From: Jonquetella anthropi DSM 22815
GTDB taxonomy: Bacteria; Synergistota; Synergistia; Synergistales; Dethiosulfovibrionaceae
Length of the DNA stretch: 64,000 bases
Direction: 5' to 3'
NCBI RefSeq assembly: GCF_000237805.1
Contig: NZ_CM001376.1
Coordinates: 318,292 to 382,291 of the forward strand
Shown here: positions 17,918 to 26,195 of the stretch, one piece after another
How positions within the stretch are numbered: the stretch's first letter is position 1
How the letters are laid out: every line of letters starts with the position of its first letter
Translations under genes and position numbers: made by a program
Notes under the pieces: generated by a model
The model's database searches: none
What the model was told of the DNA's origin: nothing
The model's input: only the letters and a program-made list of their open reading frames with translations

Positions 17918-19531
17918 ATGAACAGTTTTGACGTGATTGTAATCGGCGGCGGCCCAGCCGGGATGATGGCCGCTCTTCGCGCCGCCCAGATGGGCGCGTC
18001 GGTGCTGCTGCTTGAGAAAAACGACGAGCTGGGGCGCAAGCTGGGGTTGACCGGCAGAGGCCGGTGCAACTTCGCTCACGACGAGCCGGACGCGGCCGTC
18101 CTCGCTCAGGGGTACGGCAAAGGCGCGGCGTTTATGGAGCAGGCGCTGCGGGAGTTCGGGCTGAACGAGACGGTGGCGTTTTTCGCTTCCTGCGGCGTGA
18201 GGGCCGTCCGCGAGCGGGGAAAGCGGCTTTATCCCCAGATGGGGCAGGACTCGAGCGCCGTGACGGCGGCTTTGCGGCGGGAGCTGCACGCCCGCCGGGT
18301 GCTGGTGCTGTCGTCCACCGAGGTGAAGGGGCTGGACGCGTCGGGCGGAAAGATTCGACGGGTCATCACTCGACAGGGAGAGATCGACGGCCGGGCGTTC
18401 GTCTTGGCGACGGGCGGCCAGTCGTTCCCAGCGACTGGGTCGACCGGCGACGGGTACCGATGGGCCAAGCGGGTGGGCTGTACGATTGAAGAGCCGCGCC
18501 CGGCGATATGTCCGGTGAAGTGCCGGGAGAAATTCTGCGCCGAGCTGAACGGGCTGAAGCTGAAGAACGTTCGGCTGACGCTGTTTTTAAACGGCGAGCC
18601 GGTGGACGAGCGGTTTGGCGAGATGGACTTCGCCCCGTTCGGCGTGACCGGCGCGACGGCAATGGATATGGCGGCGAGAATTGGTGAGCTGCTGCCGCAG
18701 GGAAAACTGCGGCTGCGTATTGACCTGAAACCGGCGCTCGATCGGGATCGGTTTATCGCCCGGCTTGACCGGGAGTTCCCCGCTGAGGGGGATCTGCCGC
18801 TGAGGTTTGCCCTGCGGAAGATGCTGCCCAAGGAGATTATCCCGGTGGTGATTCGACTGGCGGGGCTTCAGGAAGGCGATCCGGCCGGGAGCTTGACGCC
18901 GGAGAACAAGGCGGCGTTGGTTGACGCGATGAAGGAGTTTTCCGTCACGCCGACCGAGCTGGCCGGGTTCCGCTGGGCGATTGTGACCCGCGGCGGCGTG
19001 AGCCTTGACGACGTGAACCCCAAGACGATGGCCTGCACGAAGGTGCCGAACCTGTTTTTTGCCGGCGAGCTGTTGGACGTGGACGGCCCGACCGGCGGGT
19101 ACAACCTGCAGGCCTGCTGGACAACCGGCTGGCTGGCTGGCCAGTCGGCGGCGGAGCTTTTAGGGTATCACAGGCCGGCTCCGGCGGCTCAGAAGGCCGA
19201 GTCGGCCGCGCGGCAGTGGCGGGGACATGCGGTTCTTCACCCAAAGGACAAGGCGCCGACTCGGCACTTTCCCCCCAGAGCCGAGGGGCCGAAAAAAGCC
19301 GCTGGGCCTGAGGGCAGAAGCGCCCGATGCTCGTCGGAGAAGCCGGCTCCGCAGGAGGAGAAGCGGCCTAAAAGATTTGACCGGCCTCGGTCCGACGACG
19401 GGAAAAATCCGGTTCGGGGCGCTGACGGCGGAGGGCGGCCGCGGAAAGCGGCGGGGGACTTTGCCGGTTGGAAAGGCTTCAGGGCGAAGGATTCTAAAAA
19501 ACGGAACGAGGACGCGGGGAGGAAGTCATGA
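17918..19531 (+). CDS. NAD(P)/FAD-dependent oxidoreductase, BaiN/HI0933 family, with a long charged C-terminal tail
   Basis: A 537-aa flavoprotein. Seen: Rossmann dinucleotide motif 'VIGGGPAGMMAAL' (residues 8-20), 'LLEKNDELGRKLGLTGRGRCNFAH' region (family signature TGxGRCN), 'FVLATGG', and a C-terminal FAD-contact segment 'LFFAGELLDVDGPTGGYNLQ'. The family core of about 410 residues is complete. Beyond it a further ~120 residues are rich in R, K, P, G and A, low in complexity, and look disordered. Such a tail is not part of the family fold. The stop overlaps the next ATG by four bases. The family includes bile-acid dehydrogenase BaiN, but most members have no proven substrate, so no reaction is assigned. 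The start has GGAGG at good spacing. Confidence 0.88.
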   Translation: MNSFDVIVIGGGPAGMMAALRAAQMGASVLLLEKNDELGRKLGLTGRGRCNFAHDEPDAAVLAQGYGKGAAFMEQALREFGLNETVAFFASCGVRAVRERGKRLYPQMGQDSSAVTAALRRELHARRVLVLSSTEVKGLDASGGKIRRVITRQGEIDGRAFVLATGGQSFPATGSTGDGYRWAKRVGCTIEEPRPAICPVKCREKFCAELNGLKLKNVRLTLFLNGEPVDERFGEMDFAPFGVTGATAMDMAARIGELLPQGKLRLRIDLKPALDRDRFIARLDREFPAEGDLPLRFALRKMLPKEIIPVVIRLAGLQEGDPAGSLTPENKAALVDAMKEFSVTPTELAGFRWAIVTRGGVSLDDVNPKTMACTKVPNLFFAGELLDVDGPTGGYNLQACWTTGWLAGQSAAELLGYHRPAPAAQKAESAARQWRGHAVLHPKDKAPTRHFPPRAEGPKKAAGPEGRSARCSSEKPAPQEEKRPKRFDRPRSDDGKNPVRGADGGGRPRKAAGDFAGWKGFRAKDSKKRNEDAGRKS

Positions 19532-20535
19532 GCGACGAGATGAAGAAAACAGAGGTTGACCCGGCCTCTTTGGCCCCGTCAGTACCTGACGTAGAAGAAT
19601 ACAAGCGGGCGCTTGAACAGGTGTCGTCGTTGGGCGACAGGCTGTTCGCGTGCTGTGCCGAGTTGGGCGAGACTTTGACTTCTGAGCGGGCGCGGGCCGC
19701 GTCGGCGGATAAGAGTTTCCGCGACGATATCAAGCAGAGAGACGACGTGATCGATCAGCTGCAGAAACAGTTGATGGAAAATCGGAGCGCTCTGGCTGAG
19801 GCGCAGCGGAATATCAATTCCATGTCGATTCAGACCCAGCAGCTTTCCGAGGCCCTGCGCAACTATCGCCACGACGTGGCGTTTTCGGAGCAGCTGAACG
19901 CGGATCTTCGGAGCGCCCGGTCGGAATCGGCGCTGTTAAAGGCGACGATCGAGGAAATGAAAGCCGAAATGGCTCGGGCGGAACGGCTGCACAAGGACGC
20001 CGCCGAGTGTTTGAAGCTCAAACATTCTCAAGAGCAGCTGGTCGCCGGCGAGAGCGTCCGCGCGGCCGAAGACCGGGCCACGCAGCTTCAGGCCGCGTTG
20101 ACCCGATCGGAAGAACAGCTCCGTCAGTCCGAGGAGATGAATAAGCTCTTGGCTGACGAGGCCGAGCGGGCGAAACGGGAGGATCGGGATCGGTTCGACA
20201 AGGTACGGGGCGAGCTACTTCACGTCCAAAGCCAGTTGGCCGATCAGGAGCGGGCGTTTCAGGACCTTCAAAAGGACGTGGATCGTCGGATTCGAGCTGG
20301 GGTGCGAAAGGTGGAAATCAAGGCCCACTCGGTCGAGGAGGATCTGCGTCAGAAGCTGGACGAGAAAGAGCGCCAGCTGCGCATGGCCGATTTCCGGCTC
20401 ACTCAGGCGGCGGAGGATCACCAGCGGGCTCTGCTGGCGGCCCGCGCCGATTTTGAGACCAAGCTGAACATGAAGACCGAGGAAGTGCGCCGGCAGCTGT
20501 ACGCCAAGGCGAAGTCCCCGAAGAACGACGGATGA
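19528..20535 (+). CDS. Coiled-coil protein of unknown function
   Basis: A 335-aa protein with no recognised domain. Nearly all of it from about residue 25 to 325 is a heptad-patterned, charged, Q/E/R/L/A-rich helix ('DVIDQLQKQLMENRSALAEAQ', 'LRQKLDEKERQLRMADFRLTQ'). There is no signal peptide and no membrane segment, so it is predicted cytoplasmic. Its start overlaps the flavoprotein stop and its stop overlaps the ABC-F start, each by four bases, so it is translated as part of one coupled operon. It resembles generic SMC/KfrA-like coiled coils only in composition. A scaffold or structural partner is conceivable but not shown. Confidence 0.8.
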   Translation: MSDEMKKTEVDPASLAPSVPDVEEYKRALEQVSSLGDRLFACCAELGETLTSERARAASADKSFRDDIKQRDDVIDQLQKQLMENRSALAEAQRNINSMSIQTQQLSEALRNYRHDVAFSEQLNADLRSARSESALLKATIEEMKAEMARAERLHKDAAECLKLKHSQEQLVAGESVRAAEDRATQLQAALTRSEEQLRQSEEMNKLLADEAERAKREDRDRFDKVRGELLHVQSQLADQERAFQDLQKDVDRRIRAGVRKVEIKAHSVEEDLRQKLDEKERQLRMADFRLTQAAEDHQRALLAARADFETKLNMKTEEVRRQLYAKAKSPKNDG

Positions 20536-22484
20536 TTCAAGTTGTTGATCTGTGCCTGACCCTGCCGGGCGGCCGGCGTCTTTTTGACGGGCTGAACTGG
20601 CAGGTGCCCGACGGGGCCCGAACGGCTCTGGTGGGCGCCAACGGGGTCGGCAAGACGACGCTGCTGCGGACGATTGTGGGGCAGGTGTCCGCCGATTCGG
20701 GCGAGATTCGGATATCTCCGTCCGGCGCGACGGTCGGATACCTGCCGCAGGATTTGGCCGAGCTGCCGCCGATTCCTCTGATGGAGTACCTGAAAGAACG
20801 AACCGGCCTGACCGAGGCCGCCGACCGGCTGAAGGACGCCGAGGCCCGAATGGGCGCGTCCGCTGGGCCGGACGACCTGAACCGGCACGCCAGACTGCAG
20901 GCCCAGTACGAACGGCTGGGCGGATATGAGTTTGAGAGCATGGCCGCCAAGACATTAGGCGGCCTTGGTTTTCGTCCCGGCGACGCGGGAAAGAGGTGCT
21001 CGGACTTTTCCGGCGGCTGGAAGATGAGAATATCGCTGGCGGCGCTCCTTCTCTGCCGGCCGGATCACATGCTGCTTGACGAGCCGACAAACCACCTGGA
21101 CACCGAGAGCATGGAATGGCTCGAGAGCTGGCTGTCAGGCTATGACGGCACGATGGTGGCCATTTCGCACGACCGGTTTTTTATGGACAAGATCGTCACG
21201 TCGGTGGCTCACTTGGAAAACGGCCGGCTGACCTGCACGAGAGGAAACTTTTCCGATTACTTAGCCATATCGGAGGCTCAGGCAGAACTTCTCGCCAAGC
21301 AGGCGAAACGGCAGCGCGCCGAGATGGAGCACCTGCAGTCCTACGTGGAGCGGTTTCGGTACAAGGCCAGCAAGGCGACGCAGGCGCAAAGCCGAATCAA
21401 GCGGCTGGAGCAGATGGAGCCCGTCCAGACGGTTCAGAAGGAACGGACGGTCTCAATGCGCTTTCCAGACTGCCGCCAGTCCGGGCGGGTCGTCCTGAAG
21501 GCGGAGAACTTGGCGAAAGAGTACGACGAGCCGGTTTTCTCCGGCCTGACGTTTGAAATTCTGCGGGGCGAAAAAGTAGCGCTGGTGGGCGTCAACGGCG
21601 CGGGCAAGTCCACGCTGTCGCGGCTGCTGGCCGGCGTCGAAAAGCCGAGCGGCGGTTCCGTCACGCTGGGGCACGGGGTGGAAGCGGCGTACTTTTCTCA
21701 GTCGTCGTCGGAGAACCTGTGCTACGAGAACACGGTCTGGCAGGAGGCCGTCTCCCAGTCGCCGGACTGGACTCAGGGCCAGAGGCACGGGCTGCTGGGC
21801 TGTTTCCTGTTCGGCCCGGACGACTTGGAAAAGCGCGTCGCCGTCCTTTCCGGCGGCGAGAAGTCCCGGCTGGCTCTGGCAAAAATCCTGATGAAGCCGT
21901 CCAACTTCCTGATTCTGGACGAGCCGACCAACCACTTGGACATGGCGACCCGAGAGCTTTTTCAGCAGGCGGTCTTGGCGTATTCGGGCACGCTGCTCAT
22001 CGTGTCCCACGACCGGTACTTTTTAAACCTGCTGGCCGATCGGGTGCTCGAGATCCGAGATCATCGGCTGTTCGACTATCAGGGGAACTACAGCTGGTAC
22101 ATCGCCGCGCGGGAGCGGCAGATGGCCGCGGCCGAAGCCTCGTCCCCGGCGGAGAGCGCGGCGGATCGAAACGACCGGCGGGCCCGCCGCCGAGAGGAAG
22201 GCGAGCGGCGAAACGAGATTTACCGGCGGAAGAAAGAGTACGCGGCCCAGCTGGCCGAACTGGAAAAGGACATTGCCGCCGACGAGGCATTGATTGCCGA
22301 ACTCGACGGGCAGCTGTGCGATCCGTCGGTCATCGCCAGCGGGACGAAGCTGGAAAGCGCGATGATCGGCAGGGCGCAGGCCGTTTCGAGATTGGAAGAG
22401 CGGATGAGCCGATGGGAGTCCCTGATGGAGATCATCGGGGCGATAGAGGCCGGAAAGGATCCGGCGCAGGAGGAAAGGCAATGA
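20532..22484 (+). CDS. ABC-F family ATPase (Uup/EttA-type)
   Basis: A 650-aa soluble protein with two ABC cassettes and no membrane segments, the hallmark of ABC-F factors that act on ribosomes. First cassette: Walker A 'GANGVGKT' (35-42), signature 'FSGGWKMRISLA', Walker B 'HMLLDEPTNHLD'. Second: Walker A 'GVNGAGKS', signature 'LSGGEKSRLALA', Walker B 'FLILDEPTNHLD'. Between them lies the interdomain linker 'RFRYKASKATQAQSRIKRLEQ'. The C-terminal ~110 residues form a charged coiled coil, as in Uup. Family knowledge: translation quality control, ribosome rescue or antibiotic protection. Nothing here points to one antibiotic. It overlaps both neighbouring genes by four bases. Confidence 0.93.
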   Translation: MIQVVDLCLTLPGGRRLFDGLNWQVPDGARTALVGANGVGKTTLLRTIVGQVSADSGEIRISPSGATVGYLPQDLAELPPIPLMEYLKERTGLTEAADRLKDAEARMGASAGPDDLNRHARLQAQYERLGGYEFESMAAKTLGGLGFRPGDAGKRCSDFSGGWKMRISLAALLLCRPDHMLLDEPTNHLDTESMEWLESWLSGYDGTMVAISHDRFFMDKIVTSVAHLENGRLTCTRGNFSDYLAISEAQAELLAKQAKRQRAEMEHLQSYVERFRYKASKATQAQSRIKRLEQMEPVQTVQKERTVSMRFPDCRQSGRVVLKAENLAKEYDEPVFSGLTFEILRGEKVALVGVNGAGKSTLSRLLAGVEKPSGGSVTLGHGVEAAYFSQSSSENLCYENTVWQEAVSQSPDWTQGQRHGLLGCFLFGPDDLEKRVAVLSGGEKSRLALAKILMKPSNFLILDEPTNHLDMATRELFQQAVLAYSGTLLIVSHDRYFLNLLADRVLEIRDHRLFDYQGNYSWYIAARERQMAAAEASSPAESAADRNDRRARRREEGERRNEIYRRKKEYAAQLAELEKDIAADEALIAELDGQLCDPSVIASGTKLESAMIGRAQAVSRLEERMSRWESLMEIIGAIEAGKDPAQEERQ

Positions 22485-22900
22485 CCACAGCCGAGAAGGG
22501 CAAAAAAATCCGAGTTCATTACACCGGCACGCTGGACGACGGGACGGTTTTCGACTCGTCAAAGGTTGACGGGCGCGAGCCGCTGGAGTTCGTCGTGGGA
22601 GCCGGCCAGATGATCCCGGGGTTCGACCGGGGCGTCGAGGGCATGGCCGTGGGCGAGACGAGAACGCTGAAGCTGGATCCGGCCGACGCGTACGGGGAGT
22701 ACCGAAGCGATATGGTGTTCCGGGTGGCTCGGAACAGGTTGCCGAAAGGGTACTCGCCGAAGGTCGGAGACCGCCTGTTGGTGGGACACGCGCCGGCGAA
22801 GATTGCCAGCGTCGACGAGGCGTCTGTGGAGCTGGACGCGAACCACGAATTGGCGGGCAAGCGGCTGAACTTTGAAGTCACTCTGGTAGAAGTCCTCTGA
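22481..22900 (+). CDS. FKBP-type peptidyl-prolyl isomerase, SlyD-like
   Basis: A 139-aa cytoplasmic proline isomerase and chaperone. Seen: 'VHYTGTLDDGTVFDSS' (the FKBP strand around the active site), 'EFVVGAGQMIPGFDRGVEGMAVGE', an inserted-flap segment between about residues 70 and 120 as in SlyD, and the closing 'ANHELAGKRLNFEVTLVEV'. The histidine-rich metal-binding tail of E. coli SlyD is absent. The ATG at 22481 overlaps the ABC-F stop, with AGGAGGAAAGGCA just before it. The upstream in-frame extension is read from the ABC-F gene in another frame and is not real. Confidence 0.92.
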   Translation: MTTAEKGKKIRVHYTGTLDDGTVFDSSKVDGREPLEFVVGAGQMIPGFDRGVEGMAVGETRTLKLDPADAYGEYRSDMVFRVARNRLPKGYSPKVGDRLLVGHAPAKIASVDEASVELDANHELAGKRLNFEVTLVEVL

Positions 22901-22910
22901 GGTTTTGCAG

Positions 22911-24110
22911 GTGACCGCCGGGTCGGAGCGTTTCAGCGTCCAGCTCGTCAAAGAGGCCCAGCCGGTTCGGTGGCTCGCGCCGCGTCGTCTGCCGATGGAA
23001 GCGGCCGTTTCAGCCTGTGGTCAGCCGACGGACGTGCCCCTTCGGGCCGCCGAGGATTTCAGGCGGTGGGCGCCCTTGCTGGCCGCCCTTTTCCCGTCAA
23101 TGGCCGGCGGCGCGGTCGAGTCGCCGGTCGTCCGCTGTGAGGGCGAAGCCGGACTTTGGCTGAAAATGGACTGTTGTCTGCCGGTCACCGGCTCGGTGAA
23201 GACCCGCGGCGGCTTTTACGAGGTCCTGCGGCACGCCGAGCGGGCCGCGCTTGAATCGGGCTTGGTCGCCGGGACGGCTCTTGAGCTGGCCGGCGCCGAG
23301 GCGCGGGCGGTTTTCTCGTCGCGGCGTCTCGCTGTGGGCTCGACCGGCAACTTAGGACTGAGCGTCGGCTCGATTGGCGCGGCGTTGGGCTTTCAGACGA
23401 CCGTCCACATGTCCCGGGACGCCAAGGCGTGGAAAAAAGAACTCCTTCGACGCCGGGGCGCGGAAGTGGTGGAACACGACGGCCCGTACAGCCAAGCGGT
23501 CGCCCAAGGAAGGGCAGCCTGTCAGGGCGACCCGATGGCCCACTTTGTGGACGACGAGAACTCGCCGCTTCTTTTTGCCGGCTACAGCGCGGCCGGGCCG
23601 GAAACAGCCCGACAGCTGGCCGCTGAAGGAATAGCGTTCAGCGCGGATCGTCCGCTGAACGTCTTTTTGCCCTGCGGCGTGGGCGGCGCTCCTGCCGGCG
23701 TCGCGTTCGGGCTGGCCTGTGCCCTTGGTTCGGGCGTCAGGTTCTGGCTCGTCGAGCCGGTTCAGTTCCCCTGCGTTTTGGCGGGGCTTCTGACCGGCGC
23801 TCCGTTCCCAGTGACCGACTGGGGGCTGGGCGGCCAGACCGAAGCTGACGGTCTGGCGGTGGGAACGGCCTCCGCTCTGGCGCTTCGCGTGTTGGAGCCG
23901 TTAGTCTACGGCGCTTTGACGGTTAGGAACGAGAACATGATCGACTGGTCCCGGCGGCTGAGACGGCGGGGAGTTAAAGCCGAGCCGTCAGCCGCGGCGG
24001 CGCTGGCCGGCTGGGAGGCCGCTGGGCGGCCGACGCCGGCCTTGGCGTGGCTGACCGGCGGTTCGCTGGTTCCTTCTGACGTGTTTGACCAAATCTTGGG
24101 CGTCAGTTAG
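22911..24110 (+). CDS. dsdA: D-serine ammonia-lyase (D-serine dehydratase)
   Basis: A 399-aa PLP enzyme converting D-serine to pyruvate and ammonia. Seen: PLP lysine K97 in 'GSVKTRGGFYEVL', which is DsdA-specific text; the phosphate-binding glycine loop 'GSTGNLGLSVG'; and 'LPCGVGGAPAGVAFGL', also typical of DsdA. It is slightly shorter than the roughly 440 residues of the E. coli protein. A TTG at 22905 is in frame, but the GTG at 22911 has the sequence TGAGG at better spacing and is preferred. It lies ten bases after the FKBP gene, in the same operon. It gives the cell detoxification or use of D-serine, consistent with a host-associated, amino-acid-using anaerobe. Threonine synthase-like enzymes are the next alternative, but the motifs favour DsdA. 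Confidence 0.88.
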   Translation: MTAGSERFSVQLVKEAQPVRWLAPRRLPMEAAVSACGQPTDVPLRAAEDFRRWAPLLAALFPSMAGGAVESPVVRCEGEAGLWLKMDCCLPVTGSVKTRGGFYEVLRHAERAALESGLVAGTALELAGAEARAVFSSRRLAVGSTGNLGLSVGSIGAALGFQTTVHMSRDAKAWKKELLRRRGAEVVEHDGPYSQAVAQGRAACQGDPMAHFVDDENSPLLFAGYSAAGPETARQLAAEGIAFSADRPLNVFLPCGVGGAPAGVAFGLACALGSGVRFWLVEPVQFPCVLAGLLTGAPFPVTDWGLGGQTEADGLAVGTASALALRVLEPLVYGALTVRNENMIDWSRRLRRRGVKAEPSAAAALAGWEAAGRPTPALAWLTGGSLVPSDVFDQILGVS

Positions 24111-24124
24111 AATAAGGGACCGCT

Positions 24125-24676
24125 ATGAAAGGATCGGTGTCATCTATGAACTCTCGTTTGTCTCCCCGCCGTCTGGCGGCGCTGGCTCTTCTCGTGAGCC
24201 TGAATATCGTTTTAAGCAGAATACTCAGCCTGCGGATCCCGATGGGCAGCATTGAAGGCGTGCGGATCGGCTTTGGCCCGCTCGCCCCGATTTTTGCCGG
24301 CATGGCGTTTGGGTCGGCTTCCGGCTTCGCCGTCGGCGCCATCGGCGACCTGCTGGGCTACATGATCAACCCGATGGGGCCGTACATTCCGGTCTTCACT
24401 CTGACCGCCGGCATTCGCGGAATGCTCCCGGCCTTGGTTTGGGACCTGACGGGAAGAAAGCTCTCGTTCGCCGGCACGCTACTGCCGATGGCCGTTTCCG
24501 GGCTCGTATCGGCCACGGCCGTGCCCCTGTGCATTTGGGCCTTTTTCCACGTGTCGCCGGCTGTCACCATGCCCCCGGCGTTCATCGCCCAGTGCTTCAC
24601 CATTCCGCTGTACGCCTTTCTGTTCGTCCGGCTCTACAACTGTTTCCTGCGCCGGTCCCCGAACCTGCTGAAATAG
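24125..24676 (+). CDS. ECF transporter S component, folate (FolT) type
   Basis: A 183-aa membrane protein with about five or six hydrophobic segments. Seen: 'LALLVSLNIVLSRILSLRIP', 'SIEGVRIGFGPLAPIFAGMAFG', 'GFAVGAIGDLLGYMINPMGPY', the pattern of FolT-family substrate-binding subunits. It would bind a vitamin, probably folate, and needs the shared ECF energizing module, which is not in this window. The ATG at 24125 has AAGGGA six bases upstream. It is the last gene of the run beginning at 17918 and is followed by a strong terminator. The link to its neighbours is unclear. Folate as substrate is inferred from family resemblance only. Confidence 0.8.
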   Translation: MKGSVSSMNSRLSPRRLAALALLVSLNIVLSRILSLRIPMGSIEGVRIGFGPLAPIFAGMAFGSASGFAVGAIGDLLGYMINPMGPYIPVFTLTAGIRGMLPALVWDLTGRKLSFAGTLLPMAVSGLVSATAVPLCIWAFFHVSPAVTMPPAFIAQCFTIPLYAFLFVRLYNCFLRRSPNLLK

Positions 24677-24694
24677 CCTATAAACGCCATATCG

Positions 24695-24734
24695 GGCCGT
24701 CTGTCGCTTTTTAAAGCGACGGACGGCCTTTTTT
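24695..24734 (+). terminator. Rho-independent terminator
   Basis: A 16-bp stem (GGCCGTCTGTCGCTTT with AAAGCGACGGACGGCC, one G-U pair) is followed by six T. It ends the operon of 17918-24676. Confidence 0.93.
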
Positions 24735-24778
24735 GATGGAAATCAATCGGCGTCGTGGCTCGTATATGGCGGCCTCGA

Positions 24779-25380
24779 GTTGTCCCTTTCAGTTTCAGAA
24801 AGCCTAAGGGCGTGTCTTTCACAGGGAACACTTGTGCTTGTGGCCCCGCCAAAGACGCAAGACGGGAAGGGCGCGTTGCTCTTGAGTTTTGGGGAAATCT
24901 AATGACGGGGCCTTACACAAAGGGCTCGCGCTCGTGCCCGTGCCCCTAGAGACGAAAGCCCCGAGGATTGTCTTGCCCTTTGGGCTTGGGGAAGTCTGAT
25001 GACGCCGTCTTTCACAGAGGGCCATGCTCGCGCCCGTGTCCCTAGAGACGAAAGCCCCAAGGCTCGCCTTGTCCTTTAAGCCTCAGAAAGTCTGGGGGAC
25101 TGCCGTGCAGGGCGGCGCTTTGGCCTGCGCGGCTCGGGAACGGAAGTCTTGTGGCTTGTCTTGTCCTTTGAGCTTCGGAAGGTCTGGGGGGTGTCTTTCG
25201 TACAGGACACCCGTGCTTGTGCTCCTGCCAGAGGCGCAAGACGGGAAGGGCGCGTTGCTCTTGAGTTTTTGGGGAAATCTAATGACGCGGCCTTTCGCAG
25301 AGGCCCGCGCTCGGAGCGTGCCCCTAGAGACGTAAGCCCCGAGGCTTGTCTTGCCCTTTGGGCTTGGGGAAGTTTGAGGC
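24779..25380. repeat. About seven degenerate direct repeats of 85-104 bp
   Basis: Units begin with text like TTGTCTTGCCCTTTGGGCTT followed by GGGGAAGTCT. They start near 24779, 24883, 24968, 25068, 25158, 25257 and 25347. Inside the units, CCCCTAGAGACGAAAGCCCC recurs (24943, 25040 and a variant at 25321), and GCAAGACGGGAAGGGCGCGT occurs at 24857 and 25236, 379 bp apart. The family is different from that at 680-4230. No gene is visible on either strand: reverse frames are open but repetitive and lack start signals. Confidence 0.8.
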
Positions 25381-25461
25381 ATATTTTGCATGGCGGGCGT
25401 CCAAGTCGATCGGCCCACAAAAACTTTGAAAGAAAAAGTTCCAGTTTACTTTGTTAGAGTA

Positions 25462-25489
25462 TTGACGAAACGGCACGGCGTTGTACAAT
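25462..25489 (+). promoter_or_regulatory. Promoter of the GntR-TRAP catabolic operon
   Basis: -35 TTGACG (25462-25467), a 16-bp spacer, -10 TACAAT (25484-25489). Transcription would start near 25496, inside the palindrome at 25494-25503. Confidence 0.75.
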
Positions 25490-25493
25490 CAAG

Positions 25494-25503
25494 TGGTATA
25501 CCA
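25494..25503. promoter_or_regulatory. Probable GntR operator (palindrome TGGTATACCA)
   Basis: A perfect 10-bp palindrome matches the TNGTNNNACNA core bound by many FCD-type GntR regulators. It covers the predicted transcription start and lies directly before the ribosome binding site of the GntR gene, so autorepression of the operon is likely. Confidence 0.65.
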
Positions 25504-25517
25504 GAGGAGGCGCTGGC

Positions 25518-26195
25518 ATGCCAGATAAACCGGACAAACTCGCGGTGGTCGCGTACGACCGAATTAAACGGGGGATTCTTTCGCTGGAGTACCAGCCGGG
25601 GACCGTTCTGCAGGAACGGGCGCTGGCTGGTGAACTGAACATGAGCCGAACGCCTGTGCGGGAGGCCGTTCAGCGGCTAGCTCAGCAGGGGTGGCTGAAA
25701 ATCAGCGCCCGGAAGTGCCTGAACGTCCGAGAGGTGAACTTTGATGAGATGCGCCAGACGTTTCAGGCTCGGTCGCTGCTGGAACTGGCGGTTCTCGAGA
25801 TGCTCTTTACCTGCGGCCGTACCGCCGAAGCGGCCGAGCAGATGAAACGGTTGGACGGGAAGATGAGCCAACTGGAGGGACAGCTTTTTCAGTTCATCGT
25901 CACAGACCAGATGTTTCACGCCGTGCCGTTCCACGTGGTGGGCAACAAGCCCCTGCTTCGGTTCTGGCAGACGGTCAGCGACGAGATGATCTGGTACGGC
26001 ATGCTGGCTATGACGCCGTTTCGGTACAGCGACGTGCTGGCCGAGCACGGAAAAGTCGTCGAGGCCCTGCGCTTGGGCAAGGTGCGACTGTCTCGGCAGA
26101 GCCTGCAGGAACACCTGAACATCACCGAACAGATGTTGGTTACCAACGACGTCGGCGGGGAGGATCGGGGCGGCTGCCATGAGCTGGAAGTCTGA
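25518..26195 (+). CDS. GntR-family transcriptional regulator, FCD type
   Basis: A 225-aa DNA-binding regulator. Seen: N-terminal winged helix with recognition helix 'NMSRTPVREAVQRLAQQGWL' (41-60) and the family lead-in 'YDRIKRGILSLEYQPGTVLQE'; then an all-helical FCD-like effector domain (about 75-215), with possible ligand residues in 'DQMFH' and 'EHGKVVEAL...QEHL'. The start has AGAGGAGG seven bases upstream. Its 3' end overlaps the next gene by 17 bases. It probably represses this operon through the palindrome at 25494-25503 and releases it when the imported substrate or a product binds. FCD regulators usually sense carboxylic acids. Confidence 0.9.
   Translation: MPDKPDKLAVVAYDRIKRGILSLEYQPGTVLQERALAGELNMSRTPVREAVQRLAQQGWLKISARKCLNVREVNFDEMRQTFQARSLLELAVLEMLFTCGRTAEAAEQMKRLDGKMSQLEGQLFQFIVTDQMFHAVPFHVVGNKPLLRFWQTVSDEMIWYGMLAMTPFRYSDVLAEHGKVVEALRLGKVRLSRQSLQEHLNITEQMLVTNDVGGEDRGGCHELEV

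Noticed and set aside
21719-22480. N-terminal extension of the FKBP frame
   Set aside because: It reads the ABC-F gene in another frame; the ATG at 22481 has its own binding site and gives a full-length FKBP.
24819-25420. Minus-strand frames of 65-114 aa across the second repeat family
   Set aside because: They are open in two frames at once and repeat the same peptide fragments, as expected from non-coding repeats.
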